A stretch of 64,000 nucleotides of DNA from Lachnospira rogosae (GCF_040096455.1 NZ_JBBMER010000001.1:248001-312000); one strand, 5' to 3'; numbered from the stretch's first letter, positions 25,623 through 34,750 are shown. The notes: generated by a model not told the origin, from the letters alone. Numbers and translations: made by a program.

Positions 25623-26843
25623 TTATTTGTGTTGTATCATTTCGCGGTATTGCGTAGGAGTCATATTTTTAAGCTTTTTAAAAAGCTTGGTAAAGTAGTT
25701 CACATCGTTAATGCCACATTGTGCGGCAATATCCTGAATAGCAGACTGTGTTGTGTTGAGCAGATATATTGCATGCTCTATTCTTTTATTGTTGACGAAG
25801 TTCGTAAGAGTCACTCCGGTTTCTTTTTTAAAGAGCGTTGATAAATAACTACTGTTTAACATAAACTCTTCTGATAAAGCGTTAAGGCTTAAATCAGCTG
25901 TGAGATTGAAGGATATATAGTTGATTATATTCTGTATAGGCTTGCTATATGTCCGTAATGAGTGTGACTGGACAAGAAGACAGTATTTTCTTGTTATTTC
26001 ATTTTCTAATACTTCAAGCTGTGCGATTGATGTGCAGTCTTCAATTTTAATTGCAAATTTGCGCGATATTTCATCAAGATGTACCGGATGTATATATGCA
26101 GTCTGTGCAGCTTTACGGCAGATTGTATTTAATATAATCATAAAGTTCTTTCTGTCACGTATAGAGTCAGATAAGCGTGGCTTTATATCAGAAGAGTTAA
26201 GACGCTCCATATTTTCAATAGACTTATAATCTCCATGTGCTATACATTCCATAAGAAATGCTTCATTTTTATAGCGGGTTTCCAGAGCTTCGACAGATTT
26301 TTTTGTAGGCTCAGGTGCTTCTTCTTTATACATATACTGGGTTAAATTCTTATTAAGTATATGTTTTTTTTCAATAGTATAATTATTACCCCAAAGCCTG
26401 CTGCAAAGACAGCTTATAATAGCTGTAATACATCGTTCATCAGCAAATACTGGAAGAGCAGAGTAGTACAGCTGCATAAACTCATTATACTGCACAGGAA
26501 CTGAATTGTAAGAACATAAGTCAAGTATTCTCTGGTTAGTGAATCGTTCATATGAGAATGGACCTGCTATGAATATTCTTGTGCTGTCCGGAAGCTTAAT
26601 ATGTATATATTCACATGAAAAGCTGTCATGTATAAATAATGCAGTATTATCCCTGTTATAGGAGCTGATGAACTGGCTGAAGTTTTCTTGATTATTCATA
26701 TAAGTATTCTGGGTGAAAATGTTATTTCTAAGTCCACCATCAATTTGATTATCCCATGTGTAAGGAGCGTCAATAATATAGGATGGAATTTTTATTTGCG
26801 ATAAAAGTTCGATTGTATAATCTAAATATATTTTGTATTCCAT
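25623..26843 (-). CDS. AraC-family transcriptional regulator of the glucuronide locus
   Basis: 406 residues. The last 100 residues hold the two helix-turn-helix units of the AraC/XylS family (LSLNALSEEFMLNSSYLSTLF and IQDIAAQCGINDVNYFTKLF, then TPTQYR). The N-terminal 300 residues are a sensing region without a recognised motif. The minus-strand ATG at 26843 has GGGGGGAA upstream; an in-frame TTG five codons earlier overlaps that site. It diverges from the GPH transporter/uidA operon, so it may activate it in response to a glucuronide or glucuronate. Confidence 0.88.
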   Translation of the reverse strand: MEYKIYLDYTIELLSQIKIPSYIIDAPYTWDNQIDGGLRNNIFTQNTYMNNQENFSQFISSYNRDNTALFIHDSFSCEYIHIKLPDSTRIFIAGPFSYERFTNQRILDLCSYNSVPVQYNEFMQLYYSALPVFADERCITAIISCLCSRLWGNNYTIEKKHILNKNLTQYMYKEEAPEPTKKSVEALETRYKNEAFLMECIAHGDYKSIENMERLNSSDIKPRLSDSIRDRKNFMIILNTICRKAAQTAYIHPVHLDEISRKFAIKIEDCTSIAQLEVLENEITRKYCLLVQSHSLRTYSKPIQNIINYISFNLTADLSLNALSEEFMLNSSYLSTLFKKETGVTLTNFVNNKRIEHAIYLLNTTQSAIQDIAAQCGINDVNYFTKLFKKLKNMTPTQYREMIQHK

Positions 26844-27027
26844 ATATATTCCCCCCAAAGCTATATTTTTACATTATATTTACATATTATAGCATAAGTT
26901 GTATAAAATATTATCTATTAATTATTATTTTTAAAATAATTTTTAAAATTATGATATGTGCATAAAACAAAAATTTATATCTGTAACAATTATAAACTTT
27001 AAAACTAGCATGTCTCAAATGTAATCA

Positions 27028-27062
27028 CTAACATGTTAATATGAGCACAACTGACATGTTAG
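27028..27062 (+). promoter_or_regulatory. two palindromic operators upstream of the GPH transporter gene
   Basis: CTAACATGTTAA (27028-27039) and CTGACATGTTAG (27051-27062) match the YTRACATGTYAR palindromes at the uxuA promoter; a weaker third copy, CTAGCATGTCTC, is at 27005-27016. CTGACA (27051-27056) could serve as a -35 box with TTATAC at 27073-27078 as -10. The 454-base interval 26844-27297 between the divergent araC and transporter genes otherwise shows only AT-rich sequence; it must also hold the araC promoter. Confidence 0.65.
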
Positions 27063-27297
27063 TACAATTTAATTATACAATAGTATAATTTTTAGTGTGA
27101 AAATTGTACAGGTAAAAATTATACTATAAAGACTAAATTTAGTAATAACTGTTAATAATTAAAAAGGGTATTATAAAACCATAGAAAACAACAGCACAAC
27201 GAAATGCAGAACAATATTTAAGGACGTCTTTAAAGAAACTATTTAACAATTAATGATGAATACAAAATATATTTCGCATAAGAATGGAGGATATACA

Positions 27298-28692
27298 ATG
27301 AAAGAAACTAATGGAAAGGTAAAGCCTTTCGGTATAAAAGATAAGCTGGGCTATATGTTTGGCGATTTTGGTAATGATTTTACATTTTTGTTATCAGCAA
27401 TGTTTTTACTTAAGTTCTATACAGATGTTATGGGAGTTTCAGCAGCACTTGTAGGACTTATGATGATGGCAGCAAGATTCGTCGATGCCATAACAGATGT
27501 AACAATGGGACAGATAGTAGACAGAAGCAGACCTGGTAAGAAAGGTAAGTTCGCTCCTTGGATAAGACGTATGTGTGGTCCGGTTGCTGTAGCTTCATTT
27601 CTGATGTATGCAACATATTTTAAGGGAATGCCAATGGGATTTAAGATATTCTGGATGTTCTTCACATATCTCCTCTGGGGAAGCGTATGTTACACAGGAG
27701 TTAATATTCCTTATGGTTCAATGGCATCTGCAATTTCAGATAACCCAACAGACAGAACATCACTTTCTAACTGGAGAACAATTGGTGCAACACTTGCACA
27801 GACAGCTATAGGTGTTATATTACCACTTGTAGTATATTATACAGATGCAGCCGGTAATTCAGTATTATCTGGTGAAAAGATGATGATTGGAGCATTAATC
27901 TGTTCAATAGGCGCAGTTATATGTTATATGCTCTGCTATCATATGACAACAGAAAGAGTTAAGGTAGAACAGAATACACAGAAGTTCTCATTTAAGGAAC
28001 TTATTAAGCAGCTTGTTCATAATAAGTCATTAATAGGAATTATAGTATGTGCATTAGTATTCTTACTTGCACAGTTATCATTAAGTAACATGAATGCTTA
28101 TGTATATCCTAATTACTTTGGTAATATAAAGGCTATGTCTATAGCAAGTCTTGCAGGAACAGTTGTTATACTTGCACTTTCAACATTTATAGTAAAGCTT
28201 GCTTCAAAGATAGGTAAAAAAGAATTATCAATGATAGGATGCTTTATAAGTGCAGCTTCCTTCATACTATTATTCATAATTCATACACACAATGTATTGG
28301 TATGGGTAGGATTAATAATCGTAGCTACAATAGGAACTTCAATGTTCAATATGGTTATATGGGCTATGATTACAGATGTAATTGATGAGTCAGAGGTTCA
28401 GACTGGAGTCCGTCAGGATGGAACAATTTATTCAGTATATTCATTTGCAAGAAAGCTTGGACAGGCTTGTTCATCAGGTTTATCAGGAGTGCTTCTTTCA
28501 ATAATAGGATATACTTCAGTAACAGCCTTTGATCCAAAGGTAGTAGATGGAATATATAATATTACCTGCCTTGTACCAGCGGGAGGAATGATATTACTTT
28601 TACTTGCTTTATGGTTCTTATATCCTCTTAATAAGAAGAGAGTTGAAGAGAATGCAGAAAAGCTTAGAATTAAGAGAAATGAAAATGCGTAG
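27298..28692 (+). CDS. GPH-family sugar/glucuronide transporter (MFS)
   Basis: A 464-residue membrane protein of the glycoside-pentoside-hexuronide:cation symporter family, to which E. coli UidB and MelB belong. GIKDKLGYMFGDFGNDF at the N-terminus and ARFVDAITDVTMGQIVDRSR between helices 2 and 3 are family hallmarks, and about 12 membrane helices are visible. ATG 27298 has GGAGG directly upstream; an in-frame ATG at 27253 lacks one. It is followed by uidA, so a beta-glucuronide is the most likely substrate. Confidence 0.88.
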   Translation: MKETNGKVKPFGIKDKLGYMFGDFGNDFTFLLSAMFLLKFYTDVMGVSAALVGLMMMAARFVDAITDVTMGQIVDRSRPGKKGKFAPWIRRMCGPVAVASFLMYATYFKGMPMGFKIFWMFFTYLLWGSVCYTGVNIPYGSMASAISDNPTDRTSLSNWRTIGATLAQTAIGVILPLVVYYTDAAGNSVLSGEKMMIGALICSIGAVICYMLCYHMTTERVKVEQNTQKFSFKELIKQLVHNKSLIGIIVCALVFLLAQLSLSNMNAYVYPNYFGNIKAMSIASLAGTVVILALSTFIVKLASKIGKKELSMIGCFISAASFILLFIIHTHNVLVWVGLIIVATIGTSMFNMVIWAMITDVIDESEVQTGVRQDGTIYSVYSFARKLGQACSSGLSGVLLSIIGYTSVTAFDPKVVDGIYNITCLVPAGGMILLLLALWFLYPLNKKRVEENAEKLRIKRNENA

Positions 28693-28718
28693 TGCAAAAC
28701 AATATGTAGGTATAAAGT

Positions 28719-28735
28719 CGGGGCATCTGACCCCG
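28719..28735 (+). other. intercistronic GC hairpin between transporter and uidA
   Basis: CGGGG (28719-28723) pairs with CCCCG (28731-28735) over a seven-base loop, in otherwise AT-rich sequence. There is no T run, so it is more likely an mRNA-processing or stability element than a terminator. Confidence 0.45.
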
Positions 28736-28806
28736 GCATCATCTGAAAAATAAAATTATTATACAAATTATTATACAAAATTTTAAAATTACAGGAGGAA
28801 TCAATT

Positions 28807-30639
28807 ATGTTATATCCAATTTTAACAGAATCAAGATTATTAAGTGACTTAAGTGGAGTATGGGATTTTAAGTTAGACAATGGCAATGGCTTTGATGAGA
28901 AATGGTATGAAGCACCATTAAAGGATGCAGATACTATGCCAGTTCCAGCTTCATACAACGATTTAAAGGAAGGAGCTGATTTCAGGGATCATTACGGATG
29001 GGTATTCTATCAGAGAAACATTTCAGTTCCATCATATGTAAAGAGCCAGAGAATTGTATTAAGATGTGCAGCAGTAACACATTATGCAAAGATTTATCTT
29101 AATGGTAATTTAATATGTGAGCATAAGGGTGGCTTCCTTCCATTTGAAGTTGAGTTAAATGATGTATTAGAGGATGGTGATAATCTTCTTACAATCGCAG
29201 TCAATAATGTTATAGATTACACAACTCTTCCAGTTGGTGGAAAGGCTAACATGATGAGCGGTCTGATGGGCGGAATGGGTGCAGGAGCATCTGAAAAGCC
29301 TCAGAATAATCCTAACTTTGACTTCTTTAACTACTGCGGTATCACAAGACCAGTTAAGATATACACAACACCTAAAACTTATATCAATGATATTACAGTA
29401 ACATCAGATATTGACTTTGGAAAGGAAACACCATCAGCAGTACTTAACTATGCTGTTGATATTGAGGGTGTGGATAAGGATAGCACGGCTTGTAAGGTTG
29501 AGGTGTTTGATGCTGAGGGTAACAAGGTTGCAGAGGCAGCAGGAACACAGGGAAAGCTTGAGCTTGAGAATGTAAAGCTATGGCAGCCATTAAATTCTTA
29601 TCTTTACCAGATAAAGGTTACAGCAGGAGAAGATGTATATACTCTTCCATATGGTGTAAGAAGCGTAAGAGTAGATGGAGTTAAGTTCCTTATTAATGAA
29701 AAACCATTTTACTTTAAGGGCTATGGAAAGCATGAGGATACATTCCCTAATGGACGAGGAATTAATCTTCCTATGAACACAAAGGATATATCTATTATGA
29801 AGTGGCAGCATGCTAACAGCTTCAGAACAAGCCATTATCCATACAGTGAAGAGATGATGAGATTATGTGACGAGGAAGGTATCGTTGTTATTGATGAAAC
29901 AACAGCAGTAGGTGTTAACCTTCAGTTTGGTGGCGGTGCTAACTTTGGCGGAGAAAGAATCGGTACATTTGATAAAGAACACGGAGTTCAGACACAGGAG
30001 CATCATAAGGATGTTGTAAGAGACCTTATTTCAAGAGATAAGAACCATGCCTGTGTTGTTATGTGGAGTATTGCCAATGAGCCTGACTCAGCAGCAGAGG
30101 GAGCATATGATTACTTTAAACCATTGTTTGACCTTGCAAAGGAAATCGATCCACAGAAACGTCCTTGCACATTAGTAAGTGTTCAGGGAACAACTGCTGA
30201 TACTGATTGTTCTTCTAAATTAAGCGATGTTATATGCCTTAACCGTTATTATGGCTGGTATTTTGGTGGACCAGACCTTGAAATCTCTGAAAAAGGACTT
30301 CGCAAGGAACTTTCAGACTGGGGCAAGCTTGGAAAGCCAGTAATGTTTACAGAATATGGTGCAGATACTGTCAGCGGACTTCACGATACAACATCTGTTA
30401 TGTATACAGAGGAATATCAGGTTGAGTATTATGAGATGAACAATAAGGTATTTGATGAATTCGAATTCGTAGTTGGTGAGCAGGCATGGAACTTTGCAGA
30501 TTTTGCTACAAGCCAGAGCTTACTCAGAGTACAGGGTAACAAGAAAGGCTTATTCACAAGGGATAGAAAGCCTAAGATGGTAGCTCATTACTTCCGTAAC
30601 AGATGGAGCAATATTCCAGAATTTGGATATAAGAAGTAA
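28807..30639 (+). CDS. uidA: beta-glucuronidase, GH2
   Basis: Hydrolyses beta-D-glucuronides to glucuronate. 610 residues with the GH2 order: jelly-roll sugar-binding domain, immunoglobulin-like domain, TIM barrel. The general acid/base is Glu425 in SIANEPDS and the nucleophile is Glu516 in MFTEYGAD. N578 and K580 form the NxK motif that recognises the glucuronate carboxylate and separates glucuronidases from galactosidases. An insert near residues 372-395 (GGGANFGGERIGTFDKEHG) lies where gut enzymes carry the active-site loop 1. No signal peptide, so it acts in the cytoplasm after uptake. Confidence 0.94.
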   Translation: MLYPILTESRLLSDLSGVWDFKLDNGNGFDEKWYEAPLKDADTMPVPASYNDLKEGADFRDHYGWVFYQRNISVPSYVKSQRIVLRCAAVTHYAKIYLNGNLICEHKGGFLPFEVELNDVLEDGDNLLTIAVNNVIDYTTLPVGGKANMMSGLMGGMGAGASEKPQNNPNFDFFNYCGITRPVKIYTTPKTYINDITVTSDIDFGKETPSAVLNYAVDIEGVDKDSTACKVEVFDAEGNKVAEAAGTQGKLELENVKLWQPLNSYLYQIKVTAGEDVYTLPYGVRSVRVDGVKFLINEKPFYFKGYGKHEDTFPNGRGINLPMNTKDISIMKWQHANSFRTSHYPYSEEMMRLCDEEGIVVIDETTAVGVNLQFGGGANFGGERIGTFDKEHGVQTQEHHKDVVRDLISRDKNHACVVMWSIANEPDSAAEGAYDYFKPLFDLAKEIDPQKRPCTLVSVQGTTADTDCSSKLSDVICLNRYYGWYFGGPDLEISEKGLRKELSDWGKLGKPVMFTEYGADTVSGLHDTTSVMYTEEYQVEYYEMNNKVFDEFEFVVGEQAWNFADFATSQSLLRVQGNKKGLFTRDRKPKMVAHYFRNRWSNIPEFGYKK

Positions 30640-30711
30640 TATACAAATAAACAATCAGGTAAATATAATAAGTGATTCACATTAAAACTTTCTCAATTTT
30701 ATAGTAACAAT

Positions 30712-30756
30712 AAAAAGGGGTGTCGCATTAAGAAATTAGTGCGGCGCCTCTTTCTA
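30712..30756 (-). repeat. dispersed palindromic repeat, copy 1 (terminator of uidA)
   Basis: An 18-bp imperfect stem from AAAGGGGTGTCGC to GCGGCGCCTCTTT with a GAAA loop and a T-rich end. Its reverse complement aligns over about 40 bases with the repeats at 34901-34945 and 40478-40526 (shared core CGCACTAATTTCTTA-TGCGACA-CCCC). It sits 73 bases after uidA and can act as its terminator. Confidence 0.8.
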
Positions 30757-30873
30757 TACATCAAAAACAATTATATGAAATGTAGTTAATGAAAGAGACT
30801 GATATTGACAAAGATAGTGAAAAACTATTAGACTATAACTATATTAAATAGTAGTTTGGAAATGGAGATTAAG

Positions 30874-31554
30874 ATGGCAGAAGTCAGAGTTATTAAATTA
30901 AATGAAAGTGTGTATTCTAAGAATGATAATCAGGCGGATATGACACGCCGTATGTTAAATGATAAGAAGGTGTTTTTCGTTAATATTATGTCATCACCGG
31001 GAAGTGGTAAGACTACTATGCTGTCAAGACTTATCAATATGCTTAAAGATGATTACCGCATAGGTGAGATGGACGTTGATATTGAGTCTGATATAGATGC
31101 AAGAAGAGTAGCAGAGTCAACTGGTGTAAAGACAATGCAGATACATAACGGAGGTTTGTGTCATATAGATGCCAAGATGACGGCAGATGCAATAAGCGAG
31201 TATGGTGTAGATGACCTTGATATACTATTTCTTGAAAATATAGGTAATCTTGTGTGCCCTGCTGAGTTCGATACAGGGGCACACCGTAATGTTATGATAC
31301 TGTCAGTTCCTGAGGGTGATGATAAGCCGCTTAAGTATCCGCTTATGTTCTCAGTATGTAATGTTGTACTTGTTAATAAGATAGATACTCTGAAAGCATT
31401 TGATTTTGATATGCAGAAGTTTACTAATCATGTTAAAGAACTTAATCCAAATGCTATAATTATGCCAATAAGTGCAAAGACAGGTGAAGGTATGGAACAG
31501 TTTGTAACATGGCTTGCAGATGAACGTAAAAAGTTAACTGAGAAATATTCATAA
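30874..31554 (+). CDS. hypB: HypB-like nickel-insertion GTPase
   Basis: SIMIBI-class GTPase that inserts nickel into [NiFe]-hydrogenase. 226 residues. Walker A is MSSPGSGKTT; the metal and switch regions are seen in DVDIESDIDARR, IHNGGLCHIDA (Cys and His ligands) and LENIGNLVCPAEFD; NKID is the base-recognition motif. It lacks the N-terminal His-rich nickel store. No hydrogenase structural gene or other hyp gene is in the window, which is unusual, so it may serve another nickel enzyme or a distant hydrogenase. ATG 30874 with GGAGAT upstream is preferred over an in-frame TTG at 30856. Confidence 0.88.
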   Translation: MAEVRVIKLNESVYSKNDNQADMTRRMLNDKKVFFVNIMSSPGSGKTTMLSRLINMLKDDYRIGEMDVDIESDIDARRVAESTGVKTMQIHNGGLCHIDAKMTADAISEYGVDDLDILFLENIGNLVCPAEFDTGAHRNVMILSVPEGDDKPLKYPLMFSVCNVVLVNKIDTLKAFDFDMQKFTNHVKELNPNAIIMPISAKTGEGMEQFVTWLADERKKLTEKYS

Positions 31555-31748
31555 GTTCTGGCATAGTTAGCTTTATCCGGATTTTGGAACAGGTCGATAA
31601 ACATACCAGCAACGGCTTCAGCATAGAAATTACACAGGAATATCCTGAAGTGAAATTCTATGACCGTTATAATCCAGCAGAGCTTCTTAAAGAGCTTGGT
31701 ATGACCAATGAGACTATGGTTGAAGAGATAAGAAATAAGATGGTTTGA
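31555..31748 (+). pseudogene. C-terminal gene fragment of unknown family
   Basis: After hypB one frame stays open up to a TGA at 31746-31748 and reads like real protein: SFIRILEQVDKHTSNGF, ITQEYPEVKFYDRYNPAELL and KELGMTNETMVEEIRNKM. There is no start codon or ribosome site and the open frame begins inside hypB. It looks like the last 60 or so residues of a lost gene whose deletion brought hypB next to the MATE gene. The family is not recognised. Confidence 0.5.
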
Positions 31749-31759
31749 GGAAGAATAAT

Positions 31760-33112
31760 ATGATTAATAATTTAGGTGAGGGCAGTATACCTAAGCTTAT
31801 GGCAAAGCTTGCAATTCCAGCGGTTGTAGCTCAGGTAGTGAATTTGCTCTATAATATAGTTGACAGGATATATATAGGACATATACCACAGATAGGTGCA
31901 GATGCATTTACAGGTGTTGGTTTATTTACGCCGGTTCTTATGCTTCTTAATGCATTTGCAATGCTTGCCGGTTCGGGTGGAGCACCAAGGGCTGCTATTT
32001 ATATGGGTAAGAAAGATAATGCTACGGCAGAGAAAATTGTCGGGAACTGTTTTACATTTTTAGTGATATGTGCAGTCGTGCTTACAGCAGGATTTTATGG
32101 GACATTGCCAGTGCTTCTTAAATGGTTAGGTGCAAGCAGTGTTACAATGCCATATGCTCTTTCATATGCAAGGATATATGTGCTTGGAAGCATATTTGTG
32201 CTTATTGTGTTAGGAATGAATTTGTTTATTACAACGCAGGGTTTTGCCAAGATTAGTATGCTGACAACAGTTATCGGGGCAGTTATTAATATTATATTAG
32301 ACCCGGTATTTATATTTGTATTCAATATGGGCGTTCAGGGAGCAGCACTTGCAACAGTGCTTAGTCAGGCAGTTGGTGCAGTATGGATACTGCATTTTCT
32401 TACAGGAGATAAGACCATTTTAAGACTTAGAAAATGTAATCTGAAGCTTAAAAGCACTATAATAATGCCATGCCTTGCACTTGGAATATCAAGCTTTGTA
32501 ATGCTTTCAACAGAGAGCATATTATCTGTAAGCTTTACATCAAGTCTGTCACGTTATGGCGGTGATCTGGCGGTTGGTGCTATGACAATTATAACAAGCA
32601 CTAACCAGCTTGTTCTTATGCCATTGCAGGGAATATGTCAGGGTGGACAGCCTATTATGAGTTATAATTACGGTGCCAAGAACTATGACAGGGTTAAGAG
32701 GGCATTTTTTACACAGTTTAAGGTATGTATTATATTTACAATTGCAAGCTGGGCAGTTATGATGCTTGTGCCTCAGGTATTTGCCGGAATGTTTACAAAC
32801 AATGCAGAACTTAAGCAGTATACAGTGTGGACGTTAAGGGTATATATGGCAGGAATGTTTTCACTGGGCTTTCAGAGATGCTGTCAGCAGAGTTTTATGG
32901 CACTGGGACAGGCAAAGGTCAGCCTTATTATGGCTTGCCTTAGAAAGCTGATACTGCTTATACCACTTATATTCATACTTCCGTTATTTATAAGCAATAA
33001 GGTGTTTGCAGTATTTCTTGCAGAGCCAGTAAGTGATATTATAGCGGCAGTGGTTACCACAAGTGTATTTATGGTTAAATTTAAGAAACTGCTGGTAGAG
33101 GATAATAGCTGA
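31760..33112 (+). CDS. MATE-family multidrug/cation antiporter
   Basis: A 450-residue protein with 12 predicted membrane helices. It begins LGEGSIPKLMAKLAIPAVVAQ and continues NLLYNIVDRIYIGHIP, the hallmark of MATE exporters of the NorM/DinF-like superfamily; MPLQGICQGGQPIMSYNYGA at the second half is also typical. It expels a drug or metabolite against Na+ or H+. ATG 31760 has GAGGAAG upstream; an in-frame TTG five codons earlier overlaps that site. Confidence 0.9.
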   Translation: MINNLGEGSIPKLMAKLAIPAVVAQVVNLLYNIVDRIYIGHIPQIGADAFTGVGLFTPVLMLLNAFAMLAGSGGAPRAAIYMGKKDNATAEKIVGNCFTFLVICAVVLTAGFYGTLPVLLKWLGASSVTMPYALSYARIYVLGSIFVLIVLGMNLFITTQGFAKISMLTTVIGAVINIILDPVFIFVFNMGVQGAALATVLSQAVGAVWILHFLTGDKTILRLRKCNLKLKSTIIMPCLALGISSFVMLSTESILSVSFTSSLSRYGGDLAVGAMTIITSTNQLVLMPLQGICQGGQPIMSYNYGAKNYDRVKRAFFTQFKVCIIFTIASWAVMMLVPQVFAGMFTNNAELKQYTVWTLRVYMAGMFSLGFQRCCQQSFMALGQAKVSLIMACLRKLILLIPLIFILPLFISNKVFAVFLAEPVSDIIAAVVTTSVFMVKFKKLLVEDNS

Positions 33113-33158
33113 CAGTATAAATAGAAAATATTATAAATATATCAGGAGATAACAACTA

Positions 33159-33680
33159 ATGAAGTCACAGTATGAGCATATTATTCATCCATTTCCTCCG
33201 CTTTATGACAATAACTCTAAGATACTTATTCTTGGAAGTCTGCCATCTGTTAAATCAAGAGAGCAGATGTTCTTCTATGGACATCCGGGCAACAGGTTCT
33301 GGAAGGTTATAACGGCAGTCATTAATAACAGTGGAATGAATGATAAGAATATTGAAGTTCCAGTTACGATAGAGGATAAGAAGCAGATGCTGCATAATAA
33401 TCATATAGCTTTATGGGATACTTTATATAGCTGCGATATAATCGGTTCAAGTGACAGCAGCATTAAAAATGTCGTACCAACGGATTTAGGACAGATTATA
33501 AGCAATTCCCGGATTGAGCGTGTATACTGTAATGGTGCAGCTTCAGGTAATTATTACAAAAAGTACCAGCAGAAAGTACTTGGTATTGAAGCAGAGGTTC
33601 TTCCGTCCACAAGCCCTGCAAATGCTGCGTATTCATTGGACAGGCTCATTGGAATATGGAGTGGAACAATAAATATATAA
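33159..33680 (+). CDS. DNA-deoxyinosine/uracil glycosylase (UDG superfamily)
   Basis: A 173-residue protein. It starts with EHIIHPFPPLYDNNSKILILGSLPS and continues FFYGHPGNRFW, the family 6 (hypoxanthine-DNA glycosylase) version of the UDG motif A, followed by LWDTLYSCDIIGSSD and the C-terminal motif PSTSPANAAY. It would remove hypoxanthine or uracil from DNA. Good CAGGAG ribosome site 46 bases after the MATE gene. Confidence 0.85.
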   Translation: MKSQYEHIIHPFPPLYDNNSKILILGSLPSVKSREQMFFYGHPGNRFWKVITAVINNSGMNDKNIEVPVTIEDKKQMLHNNHIALWDTLYSCDIIGSSDSSIKNVVPTDLGQIISNSRIERVYCNGAASGNYYKKYQQKVLGIEAEVLPSTSPANAAYSLDRLIGIWSGTINI

Positions 33681-33685
33681 GTAAT

Positions 33686-34099
33686 ATGGAAAGTAAGGAC
33701 AGATATTTGGATAATAATAATCATAAATATAAAAAAGATATAATATTAATTGCAGCATTTGTAATCATAGCAGTTATTGCATTTGTTGTGATTAATCATT
33801 TTGTTAAGAAAGATGGTGCATTTGTGCAGATAAAGGTTGACGGACAGGTCATAAAGACAATATCTGTCAATCAGAATGAAACACTGACTATAGAAGGATA
33901 TCAGGGTGGAAGCAATATTGTCACAATAGAAAATGGTGGTGTGACAATGACAGATGCTGATTGCCCTGACAAGTTATGTGTTAAGACAGGAAGGATAAGC
34001 AAGACAGGTGAAACAATAGTCTGTCTTCCACACCGTGTGGTTGTAGAGATTATAGGAGCAGCGGCTGATGATAGCGGGGTCGATTCAATAGTAAGATAG
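33686..34099 (+). CDS. NusG domain II-containing membrane-anchored protein
   Basis: About 137 residues: a charged Asn/Lys-rich start, one membrane helix (IILIAAFVIIAVIAFVVIN) and an extracytoplasmic beta domain with KVDGQVIKTISVNQ and the C-terminal DCPDKLCVKTGRI-x-CLPHRVVVEI pattern. This is the NusG-domain-II family (not transcription factor NusG), with a conserved Cys pair and a CLPHR motif. The exact start is unsure: ATG 33686 lacks a clear ribosome site and an in-frame ATG at 33656 overlaps the upstream gene. Such proteins usually precede a Gx transporter, as here. Confidence 0.8.
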   Translation: MESKDRYLDNNNHKYKKDIILIAAFVIIAVIAFVVINHFVKKDGAFVQIKVDGQVIKTISVNQNETLTIEGYQGGSNIVTIENGGVTMTDADCPDKLCVKTGRISKTGETIVCLPHRVVVEIIGAAADDSGVDSIVR

Positions 34100-34210
34100 T
34101 AATATAAGTAAGGCAGTTGGAAAAAAGTGCAATAGTGTGTTTGTAAATGCAGAATAGGATGAAAAGAAAATTATTATATAATAGTTGAAGGAGTAAATAC
34201 ATTAAAGAAT

Positions 34211-34750
34211 ATGACAAAAGAACATAAAAAGAACAACAGCACATATAACATTGCTATGTGCGGGGTGCTTACGGCACTGGCTATGATATTCAGCTATATT
34301 GAGAGTATTATACCAGTTCCAATACCAGTTCCTGGAATTAAGCTTGGAGTTGCCAATATAGCAGTTATCACAATTCTTTATACATTGGGAATTAAGGAAG
34401 CGGTTATAATTAATATTTTAAGAATATCACTGACTGCAATGCTTTTTGGTAATCTTAACAGCTTTTTGTTTAGTATTGCGGGAGCAGTGCTTAGTATGGT
34501 AACAATGATTGTTCTAAAAAAAATAGACAGTTTTTCGTATATCGGTGTGAGTGTAAGTGGAGCAATTATGCATAATGTCGGACAGATAATCGCGGCAATA
34601 TTTATAATGGGAAGCAGTGCTATAATATATTATCTGCCAGTGCTTATAATAGCTGGTGTAATAACAGGTATTATTATAGGAATTGTGTCAGGAATAGTAG
34701 TTAAATATGTAAAAAAAGGGGCTGTCGCTTTAACGATTGAAAATCGTTAA
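34211..34750 (+). CDS. Gx transporter family membrane protein
   Basis: A 179-residue protein with five or six membrane helices; MCGVLTALAMIFSYIESIIP and PGIKLGVANIAVI are hallmarks of the Gx transporter (older name heptaprenyl diphosphate synthase component I) family of S-component-like proteins. With the NusG-II protein upstream it forms a pair often linked to quinone or flavin supply of membrane redox systems in Firmicutes; the transported substrate is unknown. The last 13 codons (KKGAVALTIENR and stop) fall within a terminator hairpin, so the C-terminus may have been rewritten by a repeat element. No strong ribosome site; the start is tentative. Confidence 0.75.
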   Translation: MTKEHKKNNSTYNIAMCGVLTALAMIFSYIESIIPVPIPVPGIKLGVANIAVITILYTLGIKEAVIINILRISLTAMLFGNLNSFLFSIAGAVLSMVTMIVLKKIDSFSYIGVSVSGAIMHNVGQIIAAIFIMGSSAIIYYLPVLIIAGVITGIIIGIVSGIVVKYVKKGAVALTIENR

